NCBI RefSeq assembly: GCF_043641665.1
Contig: NC_092183.1
Coordinates: forward strand, 21,913,501-21,977,500
From: Enoplosus armatus
Taxonomy: Eukaryota > Chordata > Actinopteri > Centrarchiformes > Enoplosidae
Direction of reading: 5' to 3'
DNA: 64,000 nt
Shown here: piece after piece, positions 48,140 to 59,911 of the stretch
Position numbering within the stretch: the stretch's first letter is position 1
Layout: every line of letters starts with the position of its first letter
Translations under genes and position numbers: made by a program
The notes under the pieces: generated by a model
Seen by the model: only the letters and a program-made list of their open reading frames with translations
Told to the model about the DNA's origin: nothing
The model's database searches: none

Positions 48140-50360
48140 CCCCCCCTCGTGCATGTACCCCCTCCTCTGCTTTCGGTGACACTGACACTCCTAGTTGCAG
48201 ATGCGTGCTGTTCAGCAGGCTCGGAACCTTTTACAGTGTGAGGAGCTCCCAGTGTATGACGTGTGAATATCAATCAATCAGTGGGTTATTGGGTAAAACG
48301 CAAGCTGCTAGGCAAAAGGCTCAATTGTCCCAATGAAAAAAACAGTTACATCTATAGTAACTGCATATTAGTATACTGTATACTTTAACCACCACCTGAT
48401 TCCATTCTCTAAAGTGTCGTTTTTGCCTTTAATTATTTACAACTTCCTTGTCTTCTCACTTCATTTGTGACTTTTTTTTTGTGTCAATCCACTTTACAGT
48501 TGCTATTTATGTTCAGGGTATATAGTATTTAGTACTTTAGTAGTTTTGTTCCGTATGTAGACTATGCTTCAGTTCTTGTACTTTTGCCACTGTGACACTT
48601 CAATTGCTCATCTTATCTTAATTCTAACCATGATTTGAGTATACAGTATGTTTTGGGGGGGTTTGGGGGGGGGGGGGGGGGGGGGGGGGGCATTTCTTTT
48701 GCCTTTTGGGGGGGGCCCAGGCCGGAATCGAACCCATTTTCTTTTTTATGCATCCCAATTAGTTGTTACCTCATCAACAACCATTCATCCTGGAATCCAT
48801 ATCAATTACAGCAATACAATATCGCCATTACTCCCAACACAATAAAATGACATCAAAACTAAACATATACATTGATTAAATAGAACTGAGAGTAAAACCT
48901 TAAAAAAAAAAAAAATTCGTATGAACATCCATACTGCAAAGATTAGTTATTTTAATTGTTTCCACAGTAAGGTCTCCTGCTGCCTCAGTTGGGCACATGC
49001 AGTGCAGTATTTTGAATGACTCTGCTTTGAATCTGTCTTAAACTACAACTAGCCATGCAGATAGTTATGGTTTTATTTGGCCAGCTTTGGGGATAGTTTG
49101 ATACTCTGAGTTTTCTGCCTCCACCCTTTGATATCTTTGTCAAACATCGACCATCTATCTGTCCAACTACTGCTAATTATGAAATAAAAAATTCAAAAAT
49201 CACAGTCTGAAAATGATCTTTAAAAATGTAGATGTATGCTTTTGGAGCACGAATTCTTTAATTAATGCTCATCAAAACTTCACCTACTTTGCCGTCATTG
49301 TCAAGCCAGTGAGCGATCAACCTGAGAGTGGCGCACACAGCCAGACGCAGAGGTTGCTGTGGTCACGGGGACACGCTGGACCAGCGTTTAAACTGGGCTG
49401 CTCTAATCAGTGTTGATGGAGTGTGAGGAGGGATGCTAATCTGGGTCATTGCATATGTAAATGCACAGCTGGGATCTTCGCAGTGCCAAAACACATCAGC
49501 CAGGGTGTCTGAGTGTCACCAAACATTAGCTCCGGCACGGCGAGTGGACAGGAGCGACAAACACACCCCACAGTGGGGGTGGGGGTGCGCGGTGGCTGGG
49601 AGGGTAGGGGTAGTGCGATCGCTAGCGGTGTCAATAGCAGACTTTCCATCAGTCTCAGTAGACTGCAGTGTCAGCGTGCAGTGCAGCTCCACACACATGC
49701 CGTCAAAATGAACTTTTGGGAGGGCTTTAAAGGTTTAAAAAGCTTATTTTCTCACACAACTCTCATACCTATCCATTCAGAAAGGTTTGGTTTTATTTGT
49801 CCAGGTTTCGAGATATGCGTGTCATAGATTTCTGCCCCCCCCCCCCCCCCCCGCAATAAATGAGGAAAAATGAAACAGCAATGCCAGTTTCCAGTGTTCT
49901 GGTTGCTCTATGTAATCAATATATAATATTACAGTACAATGAACCTCACTATGAACAGTTTTCATTGTATTCATTGAATAAACTACACAATTTCATGGCA
50001 TGGCTCAACACTATGATTTACAATTCTGTGTATTCTCTATGTGCAGTCAAGAAGTCCTGTCCATTTTATCTGAAGTTCTAATTACACTAACCACTTGGCC
50101 AAAAAAAAAAAGCTACATCCGCAGTCAATAATTAAAAAAAAAAAAAATTGTATTATTATTTATCATTACAAAATTGAGTATGTTGTTACCGTAAACGTGT
50201 ATATCAATCAGCTGCCTATAAACACATTGGCATTAATTTGGAGTCCCATTTCTGGTGACCCAATGAAGGTAAAATACAATTTTGGGGGGTATAAGTATGA
50301 AAATATTGATTAGTCCTGCTTTAAAAACATGCAGGCAGGAGTTCAGAGTTTAGCTCCGGG
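48140..50360. other. Intergenic with homopolymer tracts and a candidate conserved block
   Basis: A run of 26 G at 48665-48690 and 18 C at 49835-49852, with poly(A) at 50101-50112 and 50132-50146. GGTTCGATTCCGG (minus strand, 48723-48735) resembles a Pol III B box but no A box pairs with it. The block 49290-49480 is unique-looking (see findings). No gene is recognised; frames through the G run are glycine-repeat artefacts. Confidence 0.45.
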
Positions 50361-50372
50361 ATGTTTTGACAC

Positions 50373-50455
50373 AGCACACATGGCTGCTGCAGGGATCAAA
50401 CCTACAACACTTGAGTTACAGCACAATCCATCTAACCAAGCCGTCATTGTGCCGT
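50373..50455 (-). mobile_element. tRNA-derived SINE head
   Basis: On the minus strand an A-box-like ACGGCTTGGTTAGATGG is followed about 27 nt later by GGTTTGATCCC, a B box with one change from GGTTCGANNCC. Spacing and order fit a tRNA-derived Pol III promoter, but flanking stems are too degraded for a functional tRNA. The body continues to about 50330. Confidence 0.45.
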
Positions 50456-50499
50456 CTTGTAGTGAATGTTAGAGGGGGAAAAAAACAGTGAGGGCTAGC

Positions 50500-50680
50500 T
50501 GTCCCTCATCAGCGCCTCTTCTTGTGACTGAAGTGCTGCCATCAGTGGGCACTTGAGCTGCAGAGGGCTGTGTCACTCAGTGCTCCCCTGCATTGTCTGG
50601 AGAAACCCCTTTATTCCCAAGCAGCACTAATTACCTCGAGTGTTTTACCCTGCCAGGGCTCCACCACAGTGTTAGCAGTC
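50500..50680. promoter_or_regulatory. Candidate conserved non-coding segment
   Basis: Unique-looking sequence with GCAGCACTAATTACCTCGAG (50621 onward) between two repeats. Weak support. A (TTTTG)n tract follows at 50697-50717. Confidence 0.2.
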
Positions 50681-50989
50681 TTAGAAATCTCCCATCCTGT
50701 TTTGTTTTGTTTTGTTTTATCTCAATCCAACTCGCAAATCTCATAACTGAATCATACTGTAGAGTAGATGCAAACTTAGATGAGCAGCTTGGGTTTTGAT
50801 GGACAACTGATACCAATATTTTTGTACTGAAGCCACTCATACCTAAAGATCTTTTTCATTTACTCCAGACATTTATTCTTGGCAAGGTGGACATGCCCTT
50901 TGAAAATAACACACAAAGCAGCATTTAATCCAGAATTTAGTTTAAAGCTGTCAGTGATCATATTGTTGGGAGCGCATTTAAATTTGACA

Positions 50990-52210
50990 ACAAATGTGTG
51001 ATCAAACAAACTGCATCATTTCTGACACAACTTACTTGCACAGCACTTGATCCAAACCGGTCTGGTTTTAAGAGCGGCCATTCCACTTTTAACTGCACTG
51101 CTGTCAGTGATACAAGCAAGATGGGATGCCAAGTTATCAGTTTGTTTTCTTTTATCTTGGACCTGTCGGCAGCTTTTGACACGGTGAACCACCAAATTCT
51201 CCTGCCCACCCTACACGAACTAGGCATCTCTGGTACAGCGCTACCCTTGTTTGAGTCCTACCTCAGGAAGCGATCATTCAAAGTGGCATGGCAAGGAGAA
51301 GAGTCCAAGTGTCACGTTCTTTACCCTGGATCTGTGCTTGGTCCCCCTCTCTTCTCAATATACACCACCTCCCTTGGTCTGACTATTCGCTTACATGGTT
51401 TTCTTACCACTTCTATGGTGATGATACCCAGCTTTATCTGTCCTTCCCTCCAAGACGACCCAACCGTCTCAGCCTGCCTCAATGTTGTCTCAAAATGTAC
51501 AATGGAACACCACCTTCAACTCAGTCTCTCTCTCTAAGACTAAACCCCTAACTAAAACTAAATCCAGCTTAGCTGCGCCTCACTCTTACCAACAAAGTCT
51601 CCTTGAATTCTGGGAATCGTGATTAATGACCATTGCGTCGAACTATATAACATCAGAAAGATCAGGTCCTATGCTGCTCAACTCCTTGTACAGACACTGG
51701 TCATCTCTCGCCTTGACTATGTAATGCCCTTCTGGCATAGCAGCTAGCAGGCACTATAAAACCTCTGCAAATGGTCCAAAATGCAGCAGCAGGTCTTGTC
51801 TTCAACCCGCCAAAGACAGCTCAGGGCACTCCACTTTTCAGTACTCTCCACTGGCTCCCTGTTGCTGCTCGCATTAAGTCACTAATGCTCATCTTCAGAG
51901 TGGCCACCAGCACGCCACACACCTACCTGAAATCCCATAACTCTGGTCTTCTCATTCACTACAATCTGCAAATGGACGATGAGCAATCCTTGTGTCACGG
52001 CAAGGCAGGAAATCTCAGTCCAAACACGCGGTGGTGGAATGAGTCACCGAACTTATTGCAGTCAGCAGAATCCCTCTCTGTCTTCAAAAATCGCTTGAAG
52101 ACCTACCTCTTCTGAGAGTACTTATTCACCTAATATGCTCTTTCTCTCTATGTCTATCTCTCAATCCTTCTCTAGTTGTAATGTTATTTGTGAGGCACTT
52201 TGGTAGATGT
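50990..52210 (+). pseudogene. L2-like LINE reverse transcriptase, 5'-truncated and frameshifted
   Basis: The translation begins inside the RT domain: SGFKSGHST (about 51060), then DLSAAFDTVNHQILL (51160-51205, palm motif A with its Asp), SYLRKRSFKVAWQGE and GSVLGPPLFS (51270-51360). The active-site box appears only after a frameshift as YGDDTQLYLSF at 51414-51446, with Gly in place of the usual Ala. The C-terminal part QLLVQTLVISRLDY, then FSTLHWLPVAARIK (51836-51877) and SVFKNRLKTYLF (52077-52115) is spread over more than one frame with stops between. The N-terminal endonuclease is missing, as in typical 5'-truncated insertions, and a non-coding 3' end runs to about 52210. The order and wording of motifs fit the L2/Rex1-like group. 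Confidence 0.85.
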
Positions 52211-52214
52211 TGGT

Positions 52215-55010
52215 GCCAGTAAATTCCAGAAAAAAATATGGATTTACCAGCATTAAGTTTAGAAAGATTATGTAACGATTACAGTTATTGCATTGCTGAT
52301 AAATTAGATAGTACTGTGGTGCTGAAAGGAAAAACCTCTTGTCAAGTGCACTTTATATACTTTACACATGGGCAACAAATAAAAGGTAAAAACTATGTAA
52401 ACTAAGAGAGTCAGTGGTGGCCATGGCTACTATAGGCTAAAGCCTGACCACCCCATTAGCCACCACACACAGCACCACCATAGGGGTCAATTCACCTTTT
52501 TTGTTTTTGAGAACCACTTCTGAAGAAACAAAGATTTGGCATGTGCACAACTCATATTTTCTTTTTTTTTTGAGGGGGGGGGGGCACTTTTTGCTTGTGA
52601 AAAACTTTGATTCAGCCATATAATGAATATGGACAAAGGCTAAGTGACTCCTGAGCATCTAAAAGAATATGGCACAAATCCAATTAGCCAGTGGCTACTG
52701 AATCTGACAGTGAGTTTGTACTACCTTTAACTCATACCCCTCATAGACACCTGCAATGTCTCTCTCCCACCCCGCCCACAGTTTACTCTCCTGTCTTCCC
52801 ACGCTCAGCTGACTTAGTCCAGTGTGTGTCTGGTGTCAAGTTTGATTCTGTCCAGTTGATGTTGGCGTGAGGGTGGGGAGGCGGTGATGGGGGAGTGGGG
52901 CAGAATGATGATCAGAGCAGCCGGTGCCCTTTTCTTCTGATCACATATTACTGTGCAACAGACTCAGTGTCAGAACAGCAGCGGTGCTGAGATGTGCACA
53001 AAGGCCAGCGTCAATCAAGAGTGCTATTCATCTGTCTGGGGCCGTAACCCCCACACCTCATCTGTTCCTCCTACCTGTTTGTCTGACAGCTGGATGTACA
53101 GGCCGACCGGAGCCGAGGAGCTGACAACTGAGATGAAGGAAGAGTCTCCCTCTACAATGATTTATACACATTTAAAAACACGGACTCATGAATAAGTATT
53201 AAGCAAAATCAAATAACAAAATCTGGCATTTTAAAGCAGTGGATGGGCAACTGAAGTTCATAAATGACAAAATCTAAAACACTGCAAAAATCCTACTTAA
53301 ACCTGAAGTAATTGATTTGTTTTCTTTTTGGCCCTTTTGGGGGCTTTGGTAAGCTTCCTAAAATAATGTTTTGAAATGTCTTTAAAAAAAACAACAAAGA
53401 ATAGTTAGTAGAAAAGACACAGTGGTCTGTCATTCTACCTCAAACCAAGAATTCTAGATTATGCAGGACTTTTTTTTGGTTAGTTTTTTGCTGTGGTTGG
53501 ATACAGGCATTTTCAAAATCAATATGGTAAGTCTCGTTAGCCGCTGATGCGACACACAGACACAGTGTAACAATTTGAGGACCCTTTCCCATCCACCCAT
53601 TTTACCAGTAAAGTAAAACCAGAACTACCTACGTTACGAGAAGAGCAAGCTGGCAAAAGCGTTTTGGTCTCATTCACACACCCATGACAACCGAGCTGCC
53701 ATGCAAGGTGCCAGCCTCCCCAGGAAGCAACTTTGGGTTCAGTGCTACCACTCAACTATAACACTGCAAGAATGTTGATCAAGCTGCTACCATGGATACA
53801 TCTGAGCATTAACATCACAGTGTGTTGATGTAATTAAAAGATGTTCTCATTATAGGACTGTATCGTTTTGAAGTGGTGGCGACTTGAAACACTGCAAAGT
53901 TAAGGTCTATTGAACTAAAAATTGCACAAAACTACAATGAAAAACTCTTTTTCTTTACTTAAAACTACTCTAAACTAACATTGTAAGAGATCAGTAAGGG
54001 TTATCGATCCTGTTCTGTCAGCATCCGGCACAAATTACTCATCAACCCATCCAGAAAAAAAGGTTTAAAATATCTATGCCTATTTTCAGAGAAAGAATAA
54101 TTTGATATAGCCTACCTTGGTGGTATTATTGATGTTGCCTCCAGAAAATTCCATGTTTGTAGTCCCCCCCTAAGTTGTAGTGAGAGCTGCGCCCTTGCCA
54201 CTGTCGAGATATCAATGTCTGAAGTCAAGACAACTGTCTTGCCTGCAAATTTGAGGGCGTGGGTTTCAAGGAGTAGAACATCAGTAGGCTATAAGCTGTA
54301 GGTGGGTGATTTCAACATATTGACCATGGGAGACATGCATTGAACAATTGACCTCGAGAAAAAAACTATGTTGAAAACATAAAACCCTTTGAAATGTCTC
54401 CATAATGTGTCATATTAAGAGGCTATTGAGCTGGAGAAGAACCCTGGGAGCGTAGAACCCTGGGAACATAGATACGCTCCCCTCCACAACAATAATCGAG
54501 TGATGCCGATGAGATTAGATGATGTCTTATTTTCTGCGCAGTACTGTAACATTGTATGAGGTCAGTGTATTCTTCACTCATCTTGCCAAGTGGGTCTGAT
54601 TCCAGCAGGTTTGTATGAACGTCTGCACTAAGCGTTGGGTTAAGCCTTCGTTCCTTTGACAGGGAATTAATGCATGGTGCTGTTCACCTGCAGGCAAGGT
54701 CACTGTCAGAAAATAGAGCACCTTTTGTGACGGTGTAGTGCTCTTGCCAGTAGAGCTGAGCTGACAGGAGGAATTCTGATTCTGAAGGACAATACAACTA
54801 TAGATGTTTTCCCACAGGTGCTGCTCCGCTGCTATGAAGCAAAATAATACATCCAGATAAACAGCTACCTGCATGGTAGCATTTAATTTCACTATCCGGA
54901 TTCGGATCTTTGAGTCCGCAACAGATATACGATCTTTGATAAAAAATGAAAAATAAACAAAAAAGACATAAACTGAACAAGCAAAACAATTCACCTGACC
55001 TCCACTTAAA
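52215..55010. other. Intergenic region, no gene recognised
   Basis: A G run of 10 is at 52574-52584. The 54578-55060 minus-strand frame of 160 codons overlaps repeat sequence and shows no domain. Nothing else is supported. Confidence 0.45.
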
Positions 55011-55019
55011 CCTACAATT

Positions 55020-55330
55020 TCTTTGGCCACTTGAGGGCAGCGGAAACAAGTTGTGAACACAACATTGATGACGGCGCAACATTGTAAATATTTGGAGTTG
55101 TATTTGTGACCGTATGATGAATGTAAGTCTAATATTCACTCTCTTCTAGCTCTGTTTTTGGTCTCTACCAACTCCTGAGGGAAATATCTGGCTCTTTAGC
55201 TGCTGAAAGCTCCACTATGTTCACAGCTTGTCTCGAACTGTGTCTGTTACTGGTTGACATGTACACCAACATGAAGCAGGAGGGGTTCAGTGAACGCTAC
55301 ACAATGTGTTTTGGAGTCGGTTTAACACTG
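55020..55330 (+). mobile_element. TTAAAGCTGCA-family MITE copy (ends not resolved)
   Basis: GCCACTTGAGGGCAGCGGAA (55026) parallels CGCCACTTGAAGACAGAACT at 1287, and 55146-55240 matches the family core at 1381-1470. The terminal repeats are lost or too diverged to see. Confidence 0.5.
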
Positions 55331-55844
55331 AATACTTAGGGGAACAAACAAGCTTTCTTTTAGCTTTCAGAGGCATTTGATGATCTGGTCATTACAAATA
55401 TTTGCTTGGCCATGAGACCTAACAGTAATGTTGTTGGCCGGACAGCTAAAGAATGAGCTGGACTTCACTATACAGCTCTGGAAAACTGAAGGGAGCAGCA
55501 GATTCAGCTGATGATTCTTTTGACATTGTCACATTGTTTTCACATTGTAAGTTCGCACAGTTTGACTCAATATGCCTATGCACATTGAAAAACAAAAAAA
55601 TATTAACATTAATCTCCTTTTTATTAACTTCATCGAAACAGGGATTAACAAGGCAATATGAGAATGTCAAGAAAAACTACATTTGTCTTTTTACAGTTGT
55701 GATGTGCATGAAAAAGTCCTAAATTTGGCTCGACAGTTGGATGTATGAAGCAACTTAAACACCAGAGACTAGAGTTCACATCCTGTCTACTATTAACTGT
55801 CAGCGGTGGTTTCCAGTGAGCATGGCAATGACATTGCCCTCACC

Positions 55845-56212
55845 TTAAAGGTTCCCTGTGGAGTTTTAGACCACTAGTAGCGCTACAGAGCGCGTCCTCG
55901 TTATATAATACGCGGGTGTACATGCAAGCAGGCAATGGTGTCCCACTATTCTACTGATCTACAAGTGGCAGTAACATGCAAAGATATTATTCAATGCACC
56001 AACAAAGACAGGGAAGAAGAAGATACGGACGTCAGCCCAGGATACATAGGCTTTGGTGAAAGTTTGTTTACTTTGTCTCTGGTTGTCCTGAGGAAAAGAA
56101 GCATTTCTTATATTTCCTCTAAATACCTTTTTTTCCTGGTTTTAATGATAAAAAAAAAAACTATTGATAATGCAGTTAAGAAAACACTGACTAAAAGTGA
56201 TTTCAGCTGAAA
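55845..56212. mobile_element. Probable dispersed repeat
   Basis: TTAAAGGTTCCCTGTGGAGT, ACCACTAGTAGCGCTACAGA and GTAACATGCAAAGATATTAT with ATGCACCAACAAAGACAGGG occur in an order I associate with a common fish repeat. The limits are guesses. Confidence 0.35.
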
Positions 56213-56288
56213 TTTAAAGCCTGTAGGATTTTAAATTTCTTACTTAAGCAGGTAGTGTAAAGAATAACACTGGCAGACAACTATGCAC

Positions 56289-56335
56289 ACAACCCCCCCC
56301 CCCAACACACACACACACATACACACACACACACA
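56289..56335. repeat. Poly(C) plus (CA)n microsatellite
   Basis: A C run followed by two CA tracts split by a T. Confidence 0.85.
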
Positions 56336-56339
56336 GAGC

Positions 56340-57975
56340 GCCAACCTGAGTGATTTGATACTATGATACTGTGCTCACATTTTAAAAATGTCATTATTTC
56401 CCTCCCACTAGGACCACAAGTTTTAGAATACACTAATTAACAACCTGTTTTGTTGTTTAGAACAATATTGACATTTTTGCAAAGAACACTGCATCAATCA
56501 ATATTTTCTATGTGTTACAAAGTGAAAAGTTTACTTTACTTTTTTTTTTTTTACTTTCTTTTACTTACTGTGGGAGAAAGAATTTACCTTCTGTTTCAGG
56601 AGAAACACTCTGTCTGCTCTGTCTGTACGAGGTTGTGCTCGAGATACGTTCCAACCGCTGAAAGGGTGGGGTCAGAAGACCTCTGTATTAAGTGAAAAAC
56701 CTCAAAGCAATGACACTGATGCTACGAAAGGAGAGAAGAGACTAGAGCAGGTAGAGGTATAGTTGGGGAGGTAGAGACAGAGGCTGTAAGGAAAATGTAG
56801 GAGGACATGGTTATAAAGAGAGCAAGGGAGGTGAAAGGAGAAGAGAGAGAGGTTAAGACCGAGAGCTAGAGAAAGGTAGAGAGAGTGGGTGAGCGGGTGT
56901 CAAAGCTCGGAGGTAGAGAAGGTGAAGTAGAAAGTGAGAAGAAGGACAGAAGTGGAGAGAGAAAGCAGAGAGCAGAGAGAGACAGTGACGGAGTGAGGGA
57001 AGAGAGAGAGAGAGAGATCCCCAGCTGTTGTCGGTGTCGTGCTCCTGACTGCCTCCTCCTGCCTCTGCTCCTCTGTAATAACTTGTCAGATCGATGGCTC
57101 CCCAGACAGCCGGGCCTTTTTACTGTCACACAAATGAAGTGTGTGACATTTCTGCCACTTTTCCCAGGTCGCCGCTGGAACACTCCCACGCTTGCGCGTT
57201 TGTAAAGCCAACAACAAGGACCGGGAGAAGTAGTTCCCATCTGCCGGGGCGGGCGCCCTCCGAGGGAGACGCCGGGGAATTGCAGGGACGGAGGCACGGC
57301 TCAAAACAAATGGCTTTCGAATGAAGTTGCAGAAAGAAGTTCCATTCAAAAAATAGATGGCGGAATAAAGACATGAAAGACCAATATTTTGTCATATTCA
57401 GGCCCACCCCCCCCCCCAAAAAAAATTGCATATATCTGAGATTATTGCCATCTTTTTCCATAGCATACCATAAAGTTTTTGATGTTTTTTTAATGTCATC
57501 GTCCAGGCTGCCATTGCTTATTTACTTGTGAGTTATCGATGGATCGCTTGGAGGTACAGCGCAGAAGCAGACATAATGTCGACTCTAAACGATTACCTGT
57601 CTCAAGAAAGTATCAAGCCTCTGGAAGCTGATCTGAATATTAGTGTAAACAAGGAACGGATTTGCTTCATGGAACGTAAGAAACAAAAAAAGCTATATAT
57701 ATATTAAAGGAAGATGAAACACTATGTAAAGTCTTTGAGAGCAGCCCTTATAAACTAACTTTGAAGTGTTTTGACTATCATTCATTTATTATTACGATCA
57801 GGGTTTTTTTTGCACATAAGTACTCAACCGTCATAGATTTAACAGTTCTAGTCCACTCTTTTAAAAACATTTTTTTTAACAAAAGTGTGCAGGGGCCACA
57901 TGTGAAGTGAAAGCATCCCCGCTCTTTCATCACTCCAGTACAACGGATGCCCACCATATGGCAGTAAGAGGCTGT
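56340..57975. other. Intergenic, purine-rich then GC-balanced, no gene recognised
   Basis: Positions 56700-57020 are a purine-rich (GAGA) stretch that yields long artefact frames. Positions 57020-57330 are unique, GC-balanced and could be a conserved block. No splice-consistent exon was found. Confidence 0.4.
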
Positions 57976-57979
57976 GGGC

Positions 57980-58490
57980 TCTGGAGATGGCGCTGATGTT
58001 GAAGGGCGGATGGGTAGAGGGAGAGGAAACAGGTTTGGCTGGGGAGGGAAGCGGTACAGAAGGTACTAGAGGAGTGGGCTGGGGTGGGAGCGGGGCAGGA
58101 GCGGGGCTGCAGGGGCGTTTTGCCGCATCTCTGTGCAGCAACTGTCAAAGACGATTTTCCTTGCCTCCCACTGTACTACTGAGATGGAGGAAGCAGCGGT
58201 ATGATCCATGGACTTGCATGAAAATCAATGTGGGCATCCCAAACACGAAATCGATGCGGCCGGCTGGCTCGGCAGAAGTGGGAGCTGGAGAGAGGGAGGA
58301 GGAGGGGGTTGTGGAGGGAAGAGAGGTGGGGCGGAGGAGTTCACTGAAGTCTACTAGAGTGGGTTGCTCTCCTCCTGAGCTGGGCCAGGCGGGGGAGTTG
58401 GGGTCAGGGCAATGTGGGAGGGGAAAAAGAGGGATGAAGTCAGTTGATATGGTAATGGAGAGGTACTACACAGAGTTCGACCAATAGGGG
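57980..58490. other. GC-rich purine-biased block with a 166-codon open frame
   Basis: The plus strand is G/A-rich and stays open for 166 codons (57987-58487). The protein is Gly/Glu/Arg-rich with no domain, signal peptide or membrane segment. The minus strand is also partly open (Pro/Ser-rich). Both being open argues for composition rather than selection. It could be an exon of an unannotated transcript or a CpG-like regulatory block. Confidence 0.25.
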
Positions 58491-59146
58491 GTCTGAAAGC
58501 TTTTAGCAATGGATAGTTTTGGATTAGAGCTCCGGGTAAATAATCATTTTTGCAGTTTTAATGCCAAAAAATAGTATTCAGCGGTTTCCCCACAATTCTG
58601 TTCTTCCACGTTCTGTTCAAAAGTGGAAAAATGGGGATTTTTTGAATATCACGAGACTAAAATTCTCCAGAGTCGTACGTAATAGCTCTTTATTCCCCCA
58701 ATTGAAATCTTTGTCCTTATTAAACCCGAAATTCCTTTAACCCTTAGATGCACGAGTGACTGGACCCTACACTCTTCCATAAGTGGGTCAAAAATGACCC
58801 ATATTAGAATCAATGTGTTTTTATGCCATTTTTGTCATTTTGGTTAAGAATAATCACTTGTATAATATTTAGTATTATATTTAGGACCACACAAGAATGA
58901 TTTCATGTTTGAAATATCTTTATTTTTCACTTTTTAACATTTTTGGAAAAGAAAATTACCCAGAACAGCAATAGAAAAATGTGAAAATCCATTGTGTGTG
59001 TGTGTGTGTGTGTGTGTCTGTCTGTCTGTGTGTGTGTGTGTCTCTGTGTGTGTGTGTGTGTGTGTGTGTTTGTGTGTATGTATGCGTGTAACTGTCCAGT
59101 CATTGACAGTTCCTCTCTCTTTTCCCTGTTTTGCCTTCTTGTCTCA

Positions 59147-59557
59147 TCACTGTATGCAGTTCAGACAAACTATATGTATCATCAGTGATAAAGAGCTCCC
59201 ATGAATCTTTTGGTGAGACAGTGGTGCTAAGCCCTTGTGCAGGCCCCGACTTCTGAGGATATTGTGGCTCTGTGTTCTGCCCTGGGTGGGAGGTAACTCG
59301 CTCCAATAAGAGCCCTTCCGACTCATTCTGTTGGACATGATTTGGACACTTTCTTCTTCAGAGGACACAGAAGAGGAATCTTCTGAGTCAGATTGATCCT
59401 GTTCAGTTGGATTTCCAGGTGGACGACTGCCACTGCCACCTGGACAATAGTCTGGGTCCTCATCATCAGAAATTTCACACTCGGAGTCCAACCCTGTTAC
59501 TGCCTCTCCATCATCCAGCATCTGTAGGACCATTTCAACTGTGTATCTAGCAGCCAT
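59147..59557 (-). pseudogene. piggyBac transposase N-terminal fragment (PGBD-like), truncated
   Basis: The chosen start is the ATG at 59557 (MAARYTVEMVLQMLDDG), since PGBD-like transposases often begin with MAxRYT/SxxE before an acidic stretch; an in-frame ATG 13 codons upstream (59596) gives a 149-codon frame. The product is 136 aa. It has an acidic low-complexity region (ECEISDDEDPDYCPGG, then SDSEDSSSVSSEEESVQ), typical of the disordered N-terminus of piggyBac transposases. It stops at 59147, before any of the catalytic DDD domain or the C-terminal cysteine-rich domain, which together would need about 400 more residues. The space downstream to the element end is only 400 bp and is mostly GT repeat. 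It therefore cannot transpose itself and would need a transposase supplied elsewhere. Confidence 0.65.
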
Positions 59558-59667
59558 GACACCTTGGATGAGGAAACATAAGAGTAATGTTTTCAATAGA
59601 TCAATATGTAGCTATATAAATAAATACACTCACACACACACACACACACACACACAAAGACACTACA

Positions 59668-59783
59668 TAGTAATGTTAGCTATCTTAGTTAGCTAGCTAG
59701 TGTTAGCTAGTTATAAAGTAGGCTAATTTGTTGATAAATAAAAATAACATACTCTTTCACACAACAATCATGAATGACACGCA

Positions 59784-59833
<50 letters not shown>

Positions 59834-59911
59834 ACATATAGTAATGTTAGCTATCTTAGTTAGCTAGCTAGTGTTAGCTAGTTATAAAGTAGGCTAATTT
59901 GTTGATAAATA
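59668..59911. repeat. Tandem duplication inside the piggyBac element
   Basis: A 73-bp segment at 59668-59740 (TAGTAATGTTAGCTATCTTA and onward) is repeated without a mismatch at 59839-59911. The offset is 171 bp and the spacer holds a CA microsatellite. Confidence 0.9.

Noticed and set aside
48715..48745. tRNA or SINE B-box-like GGTTCGATTCCGG on the minus strand
   Set aside because: No A box at the required distance and no cloverleaf; the homopolymer next to it obscures any element.
48635..48850. Glycine-run open frames
   Set aside because: They result from a 26-G homopolymer, which is also prone to assembly error.
54578..55060. 160-codon minus-strand open frame
   Set aside because: Runs into the MITE at 55020 and has only a chance hydrophobic stretch; no family resemblance.
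56866..57297. 143-codon Ser/Leu/Pro-rich minus-strand frame
   Set aside because: Produced by the GAGA-type purine-rich tract on the other strand.
59630..59831. CRISPR-like spaced repeats
   Set aside because: The repeated units are CA microsatellites and a transposon-internal duplication in a vertebrate genome; there are no uniform repeats with unique spacers.
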